Source of the DNA: Lunularia cruciata
Taxonomy: Eukaryota; Streptophyta; Marchantiopsida; Lunulariales; Lunulariaceae
Direction of reading: 5' to 3'
DNA: 64,000 nt
NCBI GenBank assembly: GCA_948567375.1
Contig: OX419755.1
Coordinates: forward strand, 46,195,001-46,259,000
Both the position numbers and the translations under genes were made by a program. This document shows positions 56,060 through 64,000 of the stretch, in pieces. Below the pieces are notes generated by a model. That model did not search any database and was not told where the DNA came from. It saw nothing but the letters and a program-made list of their open reading frames with translations. How positions within the stretch are numbered: the stretch's first letter is position 1; each line of letters opens with the position of its first letter.

Positions 56060-56400
56060 GACCAATTTACTCTATAGGCAAGTTCACTCCAAAGGTTTGA
56101 AAGGTAGTTCACTTTCAAGGCCAAAAGGCCAAAATTCACTTTGAAGGACCAAAGTCCAGAGGTACAAGGTCCAAAGGCAAGTTCACTTCAAAGGACAAAT
56201 TCATTCAAAGCAAAGTTCATTCCAAATTCCAATTCACTCAAAAGGAAAATTCAATCCAAAGAACAATTCATCCAAAGGTCATTTCATTCACAAGGAACAT
56301 TCATTCCAAAAGCTAGTGTATTCAAAGTCCAATTCATTCCAAAGCCTAGTTAATTTCAAGGCTAGAAGTCCTAAAGTCCAAAGTTCACACCAAATATCCA
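56060..56400. repeat. Degenerate minisatellite, CCAAAGG / TTCATTC motif
   Basis: About 340 bases built from variants of AAAGTTCATTCCAAAGG with a loose period near 20-24 bases. The repeat keeps a 70-residue frame open at 56141-56353 (repeated KFIP, SFH and QFIP-like phrases), which is a by-product of the repeat rather than evidence of a gene. Confidence 0.7.
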
Positions 56401-57357
56401 AAATCCAAAGATCTACATTATAAAGAATTGTATGCCACACTTTGAGGCTATTATCTTTGTGGTTATGTGTCCATATAAAGGGATTTTTTATTTTTGGTGG
56501 TGGTTTGTTATTTGCTTTCTAATGGCTTTCTATTGATAACAATATTGCAAAGTTTAGAGACATGTAGCCAAAGTTACGAGCATTTGAAGCTTTGGAACTC
56601 CTTGAGGTTTTAGAGCTAAAGGAAAGCAGATTGAGTGGATTTTATCCTCTTGTTGCAGGTCCAATTCAAGTTTTATTTATCTTGTTAAAGTTATATTTAG
56701 AAAAGCTTTTGTTTGAGTCTAGGATGACATCAATATGTGTTCTATAGTAGAAATTATGAACATTTGAATATCTTGAATTTTTCTTGATTTTGGAGCTAAA
56801 ACAAACATGCAAAAGACTAATGCATGACAAATCAAAGGCCAAGGTTATAACTAGATGTTTGCATCATAAATGTCTTGCTGCTGACTAGGTTTAATCCTAA
56901 ATGGTCTTGATGAGAAGTTCACTATGACAAAGGAAAGAGATATTGCAAGACCTTCAAGACCTATGATTGTTTGACTTATTATAGAAGTAAAAGAATATAT
57001 TGTTGGTGCCTTTTGGAATAGTTAATTGGGTTTATATGTTACATGGTTGATGATAATTAGATTTAAGTATAGCTCTTGAGTGGCCTTGCTATTTAAGCTT
57101 GAAACTTGAAGTGCTTATCATTGAGCTCTTAACTCTTTGTCTCTTTCTCAATTTCCTTGTGAAGATTTGTTTCTTGGTGTTTTTGACTTTGTGAATCTTT
57201 GTAGTAAGAATTTCCAATATATTTTTGTGTTTGATCCTTGATGTCTAACACAATTTTATGTGAGAAATGGCTTGATGGTCTTTTGTTGTGCTATAGTATC
57301 AACAATATTCAAGGTGGTAAAACATGAAGAAACAATCTTTATGAAGATGTCAATTGT

Positions 57358-57470
57358 TTTGGAAGATGAGTTCCTTTGAAAGGAAGTAGAGGACATGAAT
57401 CTTTGGAAGATGAGTTCCTTTGAAAGGAGGTAAAGGAAATGAATCTTTGAAAGATGAGCTTTAATAAAAT
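57358..57470 (+). repeat. 44-bp tandem repeat, ~2.4 copies
   Basis: Units begin at 57358, 57402 and 57446 (TTTGGAAGATGAG, TTTGGAAGATGAG, TTTGAAAGATGAG), each with GTTCCTTTGAAAGGA following in the complete copies. The unit contains a TCCTTTGAAAGGA palindrome. Confidence 0.85.
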
Positions 57471-57881
57471 CTTTCAAAGGAATCAGCACCTTTGGGCTGA
57501 AACATCACTTTTTGGATTTTCATTGAACTTGTAGCCTCTTGTGTTAGTGATTTTCTTTGTCTTGTGTTGTGGTGAGCCTTCTTGATAAAAATCTTTTGTA
57601 ATGGTTTTTGCCCAAGAGGTTAAATAGGAAATAGTAAGGATTACTTTATAACACTCTCCTTTGTATCTAACCATCTCTTAATCATATTCTTGTGGGAATG
57701 GGTATTGAGCTATTACAACATAACATATAATAGAAAGATTAAATGCTTATTGGAATAAAACCAAATGAAAACTAAGATCATATAAAAATACATACTTTCA
57801 ATTTATTGTTATAAAGTATCAATCTATCAATTATAGAAGATATATTTTACTCATTACTCATTATTCTTTCTTTATTCATTA

Positions 57882-58002
57882 CAAGGGAAATGCTAACAAA
57901 TCTACAAGGAAAGTCCTTTTTAATTTTTAGTACAGATTTTTAAAATTCTCTACTATAAATTAAAAAGGACTTTCCTTGTAGATTTTGTTAGTATTTCTCT
58001 TG
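57882..58002. mobile_element. Palindromic MITE, 121 bp, TA target site
   Basis: The two ends form a near-perfect ~45-bp inverted repeat (CAAGGGAAATGCTAACAAAT … with the right arm ending GTTAGTATTTCTCTTG) around a ~30-bp AT-rich centre. Both sides are flanked by TA (57880-57881 and 58003-58004). The small size, long terminal inverted repeats and TA duplication fit a Tc1/mariner-type (Stowaway-like) MITE, although the terminal bases are not the classic Stowaway CTCCCTCC. Confidence 0.7.
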
Positions 58003-58004
58003 TA

Positions 58005-59299
58005 TCCATTGTCTAGTTTTAATATATTGATGTTTGATATGGTTTTATAGTATATAAATGCTTGACAAGAAGAACAAATTTTCTAAGTTTTGATCACAAG
58101 TTTAAATCATATGAGTTGAAGTTGCAAATCCACCTTATGATGTTTTATCCTCTTGTGCTTGAAGTGAACAGTTTGTAAAAAAAATTCTATACAAATAAAT
58201 TATTAAGAATATAATAATGTCATTTTGGAAAAGTAGGTATTAAGGGCATTGTAGGCTATAGGCAAATTGGTGAGTGGGATATGGAGTATGGGACTTTTGT
58301 TATGGTCAGATTACTACAAGACTTCATTTGTGCGATTCTCTTTATAGGACAAACACAAGAACATGCAAGAATGATACGTGTAATAGAATAGAATGACAAG
58401 ATTATGTAGGCCATAAATGTTAAGGCAACATGCTTGTAGACTAATCTATATTAGTATCAAGGATTAAGAGCAAATTGGCATTGATGTGACGGCATTTAAA
58501 GGAGACGGCCACTATAAAGGAAAGATTGAAAAGGAGGAAAATTTATTCATTTAGGGTTTGACTCCATGTATAAAAGGGAGCTCGGTCCATTATAGGTTAG
58601 TTGGTTGATTGATGAATGATGGTTGACATTAGTACCAAGTGTCTTGAGTAAATTGAGAGTCGCTTAGTAGAGAATAAGGAGTATGACTTGGACCAAGAGA
58701 AGATGGGCTGATATCAATAAGGGCACTGTAAGGTAAGGTCAAAAACGGTCCTCCATTGCAAAGAGACAACCCATTCCTAGGGTTTTATAAATCTTAAATG
58801 CCTCGTCTAATGTGGGTCTTGGCATCCCATATGGAAGACTACTAGATTTTATGGATGAGTGAAAATGTATATGACTTGATGTTTTGATTGATCCTCACTA
58901 ACCTATGATTCCACTATGAGATTTTTTTAGTCTTTTGATAAGCATGAGTATTGGTGAGTAGAGAGTGAAAACCGAGAAGGTCAACTTGCTCTTAAGGTGA
59001 TAGACCTATGAGCCATCTTTAAGGTTAACTGTCGTATGGTAGACTTGGTCCCATAGTATGGTTGTGTGCACTATGGAAGTCTTGCCCATCGTTCCTCTTC
59101 AAGCTAAAAGAAGGGATGGCCACGTAAGGGCTATCTTGTAATTCCCTTGTATTGTAATGCTTGTAGAAAAACTATGGGTTAGGTCATGGTTGTCAACAAA
59201 TAAACATACAAATCTTAAAGCATGACATGTGGTTAGTTCTTTGAGTAAAATCTAATACACATAATCATAATTGGCAGTGCAAATTACTCACTTTAACCT
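58005..59299. other. No gene seen
   Basis: AT-rich sequence, slightly higher GC around 58550-59120. No conserved frame or RNA gene recognised. Confidence 0.45.
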
Positions 59300-60250
59300 C
59301 TATAAAAAACAATAAATCTAAATTAATAACTTGTCTTCTTGGATCAAATGGTTTTGGAAGAAGGTATCAATAGAGTTCTTTTAGCAAATTTAGTTCACCT
59401 TGAGCCTTGAAGCAAAGGTAATTAAATGGAAACTACTTTAAACTCTTGTTCTAGCATTGCTTTAGTGACAAATTTGTTAGTATTAAATTGAACTATACAA
59501 GGTTACTAAGTATCATACAATTATAAGATTAGACAAGTTGATACAAAGTCTTTATGTTGCTTAAAAGCAACCTTCTATTTATCTTGCTATAGGATTTGAT
59601 ATATTGTATAATAAAGCAATGCAAGGTTATATGACTTGTGCATAATATTATAGGAACCATCAATAAAATCTTGATAACATGTTAAACTCTTAGATATCAT
59701 TATTCCTCTAGTGTGGCAAGTCCATAAAGATCTTGAACTTTTATTCTCAATCTTAATGCTTCATCAAACACCTTGTAATTCAAGAAGGTAAAACTCTTCT
59801 TATTGGAAGTTGTGCTCTGATTTCTTAAATATTTTCTTGCATAAAGATGGCAAAATTCACCAATATGAGCATAGTACTCTCCTTTTGTCTTACTCTATTA
59901 TTTGTACATGATAAAAGACAAATTGTTGTTTACTAAAAATGCATAATAGCTATTGCATCTAATTAGAAGCTTATTAACAAAGCTTCAAATAATCAAAGCA
60001 TTCATACATTGTCTTAAATGACATATTGGACATATTTATCTTGAATATATCCATAGATTAGATTGTTCAATCACACTTGAAAGTTCCAACTTGGTGAAGA
60101 ATCTATTTTTACTCAATTGATCCAAGGAATGAATTGGATATTTATTCAAACAACAGATAAATATTCTTAATTCTATGTGTATATAATCCATGACTTTGAT
60201 AGGATTGAATAACAAAATCCTTATTTAGAGTAAAAAAACATAGATTCTTT
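59300..60250 (-). mobile_element. Ty3/gypsy pol relic, minus strand
   Basis: Minus-strand fragments resemble gypsy RT and RNase H: YPIHSLDQL … FFTKLEL near 60140-60075 (compare YPI..ID.L … FSKLDL), SKTKGEYYAHIGE near 59890-59850 (compare the segment after the catalytic DD box), and KAMLEQEFK near 59450 (compare the RNase H AVLEQ). Stops are frequent and the catalytic DD is not visible. It looks older than the elements at 20-27.5 kb and is on the opposite strand. Confidence 0.42.
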
Positions 60251-61129
60251 TAAAGACAAAGTACTATGCTTGATAAAATACCTTCTTGTAAGCTATGTTC
60301 TATCATTGACTTGACAAATAGATATATAAACAAACAAATCATTATAGGAAGTATTGATAACTCCTCTTGTGTAGCACAATAAATGGAAATTGCACTCAAA
60401 ATAGATGTATCTTTGCGTCAAATGTTAAAATGATGTAATATATGTATTCACCAAAAGTACAAATTATTTCAAATTATGATTTTGTATTTTATTATCACTT
60501 GAATGGTATTGATTTTGCAAATTAACTTAATTTTTATGATGCTTGAACCAAGGTAATCCCACAATGATGCTGAAGTATGTAAGTGAAACTATGAATCTCT
60601 TTGGTTCTATCTTCTTTAATCAAATCTTGAAAATTATTGGATCACAAGTGCAAGAGAATGTATATTTTTCTTTTATCTACCATCTTAAGGAAACTCTCTT
60701 TCCATGCAAAAAAAAAACTCTTAGCAATCTTAAAAAATTACATTGATAAATTATTTTCTAAACCACCATAACTTAGAGCTTATATGGATTATTTGGAATA
60801 TACATAAAGCTGAAGTAATTTTATACACATGGAGTTCTATATCCCATAATGTTCCTATTAAGCTAGTTGATGTTCTTATGATAATCAAGTTTTGAGCAAA
60901 AAGTGATATCATGAGAAGTAATAGGTTGCTCACTTGAAGATATGGATAGGAAATAACTAGAACTAAAGAGAAATATCAGAACTTTGCAATTTATTCATTG
61001 TTGCATATTTAACGTCTTGGGAAAGAGCCATTCCCAAAGAGTGCAGTGTCCATTCCTATGGTGCACTACAACAAATAGGAAATTAAACTAATCATTTTCA
61101 CTACAAGTAAATTACAACTTATCCTAAAG
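60251..61129. other. No gene seen
   Basis: AT-rich. The upstream part of the gypsy relic may extend here on the minus strand, but I could not recognise a domain. Confidence 0.4.
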
Positions 61130-61450
61130 GTGATGACTCACTCAACCCAAACAAACCAATTTATTACAAAGGCCTCAACTCTAAAGGCTGCATACTACCC
61201 TTCCCATAAAGTACAATGCTACGCATCTCTCCCCTCACCCTATGGGCCTTCTTTCGTAAAGGCAAAGAGTTCTTTATCAGCCATTTTGGCGAAGGAAATT
61301 GTAAAGCCGGCCAGAGAATCCGCAAAGCCAAAGAAGCATCAGCAGGTTTGAAATCATTCAAATCCTTTGTTACGTATGCTCCACCCAAATCTAACCACGG
61401 TAACATCTTCATCCCTATAGAAAAAGCCCCAATCAGCTCTAAATCATGAA
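61130..61450. other. Short higher-GC block with open frames on both strands
   Basis: About 320 bases clearly less AT-rich than their surroundings, with open frames of 73-82 codons on both strands (plus 61130-61351 and 61216-61449; minus 61164-61412, MKMLPWLDLGGAYVTKDL). No family could be assigned. It could be an exon-sized fragment captured from a gene or organelle. Confidence 0.35.
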
Positions 61451-62319
61451 ACTACTCCAAAGGTATATTTGGATTGGTAATTAGTTTATTTTCTATGTTT
61501 TGTGGTACTTTCAATAATATAGCTCTTTTTTTATTCATCAAAGCATTCTTTTGCTCCTTCAAACCTCAGTAATCATGCATCCAAATCAAGTACACAAATG
61601 TTTCATTTTACTCAAGCACATGTGTTCATATTGCAAAGTTTCTCACCCCTACTCAATAAAGACAATCACCAATACTCAAAACTAAAGCAATAGTGACTTT
61701 TGGCTCTTTTGTTGTATTATGGTAAAACAAATGAATGAATATTTATGCTTAGGCCAAGATCTTACATACTCTTCATACTTTGTTGCAATTTTGTTGCAAG
61801 TTGCAAAGATCTAATAGAGCAGAGTTCTCCAAAAATCTCTTGTCTCCATCTATATATACATTCTGGGTCTTGTCATGTCCTATCTTGTCCTACCCACACA
61901 TAGGTTAATTAGGCATCTTACATGTGTAAGGGAAGGTACAATTTCTTTCCCAAAGATAATCTACAAGTTTGTTTCCCTTTGACTTACTTGTCACAACATT
62001 TGCAACACCAAAGATAGTTTTCTTGGATGTTGGAGTGATAGTCTTGGCGGTTAGAGTTGTATTAGTAGTTTCCCAAAGAATACTTAACAATGGCTAGATA
62101 TTTATAAGTGCTATTGATTATATCGTGTGACCCACTATCACTTGCACCATTTGCACCATCTAATGTGCCATCGATGGTACCATTAAGGCTCAAGATATAG
62201 GTTGAGTAGAGGTGTATACCTTCAAAGTGCAACTCTAGAGAATTCATTTCTTTGATATTGAGCCTTTGAGTTTTTGGTTATGGTAAATAGAGGTTGATTG
62301 TAGTACACAAGCATCACCT

Positions 62320-62461
62320 AGAGTTTCTTAGCTAGAGTGGGTGTGGTTTGATTGTAATTAGAGCCAATTATTGGTGGATCATTAGTTTAAGAGTTTTTTT
62401 AGCTAGAGTGGATGTGGTTTGATTGTAATTAGTGCCAATTGTTGGTAGATCATTGAGTTGA
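62320..62461 (+). repeat. 71-bp direct repeat, two copies
   Basis: AGCTAGAGTGG…GTGGTTTGATTGTAATTAG at 62330 recurs at 62401, a period of 71 bases with few changes. Confidence 0.88.
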
Positions 62462-63204
62462 GGATTAATTTAGAATCTGAGTTGAGTGTGAATTGATTAT
62501 ATCAAAGAAGTGAGAGTTAGAGAGAAATTGGATGTAGAAACCAAGTGCCTTGGTAGTATCCCAAGCTTGGCAAGATTGTTGGTATTTGCAAGCACAATTT
62601 CTCAAAATTCTCCTTGTGTATCATGGGTAGAAACCTTCTTAAGTTGCTATATATTCAACAATGGTGCAGATAATGTGTGGAAGTATTGCACAAATTTTTG
62701 GGAATTAAGTGGATTTCAAGTTGATGGATGTTTAATTTGAGGGTAAGAGAGTGGAATTAGAAGTTCTTGTGTTACAAATTGGTCCTAAAAAACAATATTG
62801 AAGGTGGATTGTGAGACACATCTTCCCAAAGTAGGGATTTAGAAACTCTATCTCTCAAAGTGGAGAAATTGGGCTAAATTTTGGTGGATTTAGAGGTTTT
62901 ACAAATTGGCAAAAGACTTGAATATCCATCAGATTGGATGTTGAGTTGGTGGAGGTTGGCCAAGTTCAAAGGTTGTGTTTGCAAAGGTCAGCCAGATTTG
63001 AAGGTATATGAAATTTGGTGGAAATGTGCCAAAGTTAGTGAAGGTTTGAATTGGCAAGACGAAAAGTCTCATTGGCATTTAGAGGCATAGACTAGGAGAA
63101 GATAAAAAGTTACTAAAAGTGCTAGCAAGCCACTTGCTAGCATGAGGCTAGCCAATTTAGTTGAGTTTTTGGAAGTTATTTGGCAAAATTTGCACACCCT
63201 TCAA

Positions 63205-63280
63205 GATTATGCGCAATAGTATTTGAACCTTAGATCTTTGGTTCTTAGACTAGTGCCCTAGCCAATTGGTCCACCCTCAT
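63205..63280 (-). repeat. tRNA-derived SINE-like relic
   Basis: The minus strand has an A-box-like TGGACCAATTGGCTAGGG (about 63273-63256), an anticodon-arm-like CTAGTCTAAGAACC with a putative AAG (Leu) anticodon, and a B-box-like GGTTCAAATACT (63229-63218), spaced as in a tRNA. The acceptor strands do not pair and there is no proper class-II variable arm, so it is not a working tRNA gene. A SINE head or decayed tRNA pseudogene fits best; no body or tail could be delimited. Confidence 0.55.
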
Positions 63281-63348
63281 TTGTTATCATAGTGATTTGT
63301 AGCTTGATACATATACTCATGTAGCTTACCAAATGGTGATAAAATCAA

Positions 63349-63487
63349 TGTTATTGTTTCAATTTCTTGTGATTGGACCCCTTCCAATAGTTACAAATGG
63401 TGGTAGAGCAAGTCTCGTTTTGATTTATAAGAGGGAGTGTTATTATTTTAATTTCTTATGATTGTACTCTTTCTATTCTTTATTTTC
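63349..63487 (+). mobile_element. Possible tiny TRIM-like LTR element
   Basis: TGTTATTGTTTCAATTTC at 63349 recurs as TGTTATTATTTTAATTTC at 63438, with similarity over about 35 bases and mostly transition differences. Between them lie AATGGTGGTAGAGCAAG (63395-63411), like the plant initiator-Met primer binding site TGGTATCAGAGC, and a purine-rich AAGAGGGAG (63429-63437) just before the second copy. That is the order LTR - PBS - PPT - LTR in under 140 bases. The LTRs are very short and diverged, so the call is tentative. Confidence 0.35.
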
Positions 63488-64000
63488 TATTTGTGTGAGG
63501 TGTTTTGATATTTAAAGTATCGGTGCTTTAGTTTCTTTTGGTATTGAAACTGGAGTGATAAATAATCAAACTACTTATATTTCTTTTTGATTAGATTTTA
63601 TATACCAGGAGAATATATGTTATGATGGTACGTTATAGATTATATTATTGATTATATATATATTATAGATTATAATTTTTAATTCAATTATCCTAATTAG
63701 AGTTACATTAATGTATAGTTCTTGTGATTATATTTGATTGTTACAATTGCAATATAAATTTTTTTTTGAGATATGATTATTATCAACTTCAAATTAACAC
63801 TTAAATATATAAAATTGAATTATACAATGTAAATAAGATAATCCTTTTCCTTAGACATTTTTGACTGCTTTTACTTTCTTGTTTGTATTCTATCCGGAAT
63901 TGTTACGAATAGGTAGATTTGTTCTTTAGTGATATTTCACTCCACATGATTATAAAATATGCAGTACCGGATAAAGTATCTCCAAATGTTTCAGTCTAGC
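63488..64000. other. AT-rich, no gene seen
   Basis: Nothing recognised to the window edge. Confidence 0.45.

Noticed and set aside
61164-61412. Cytochrome P450 fragment (LPWLDLGG resembles a P450 phrase)
   Set aside because: Only one short phrase matches; the residues on either side do not fit the P450 order.
1-64000. CRISPR array, bacterial operon or prophage
   Set aside because: Spliced plant genes and plant retroelements throughout; no regularly spaced short repeats with unique spacers.

Overview
This window is nuclear DNA from a land plant with a large, repeat-rich genome. Two conserved multi-exon plant genes sit in an island of about 12 kb (roughly 35.2-47.1 kb). Almost everything else is decayed retrotransposon or AT-rich sequence with no gene I can recognise. 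A restriction-like-endonuclease (RLE) non-LTR element and an unusual LINE would fit a bryophyte, lycophyte, fern or gymnosperm, but the lineage cannot be fixed from the sequence alone.

1-18.98 kb is a pile-up of at least eight copies of one LINE family in both orientations, cut into each other. Lining the copies up gives this element: a 5' region of ~180-bp tandem monomers; an L1-type ORF1 (coiled coil, RRM-like and C-terminal domains) in frame with an APE endonuclease; a reverse transcriptase (QGCSLSP, YADD); a C-terminal Cys/His motif; a hairpin around the last codons; and a tail of TTTCATTG octamers. One copy is joined to a full-length U2 snRNA copy (3224-3424, minus), another to a tRNA-Leu 3' half. 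A 745-bp solo LTR (9617-10361) interrupts one copy.

18.98-28.7 kb holds a gag-to-chromodomain Ty3/gypsy element, a second truncated copy beside it, and two more relics of the solo-LTR family. 31.6-34.85 kb is a decayed RLE-class non-LTR element (C2H2 finger, RT, PD-(D/E)xK-type nuclease). A 79-bp LINE tail with an 8-bp target-site duplication is inserted in its RT.

35.77-38.01 kb (plus) is an intact six-exon plastid SufC ATPase gene (ABCI6/NAP7 family, 342 aa) with one GC-AG intron. 41.98-46.76 kb (minus) is an intact 14-exon FIP37/WTAP gene (359 aa), a subunit of the mRNA m6A writer complex. The two genes converge, with about 4 kb between their stop codons.

47-64 kb is AT-rich. It holds an unrecognised protein-coding relic (about 49.5-52.0 kb, minus), a Ty3/gypsy pol relic (59.3-60.25 kb, minus), microsatellite and minisatellite tracts, a near-perfect palindromic MITE (57882-58002), a tRNA-derived SINE-like relic and a possible tiny TRIM-like LTR element near the right end.
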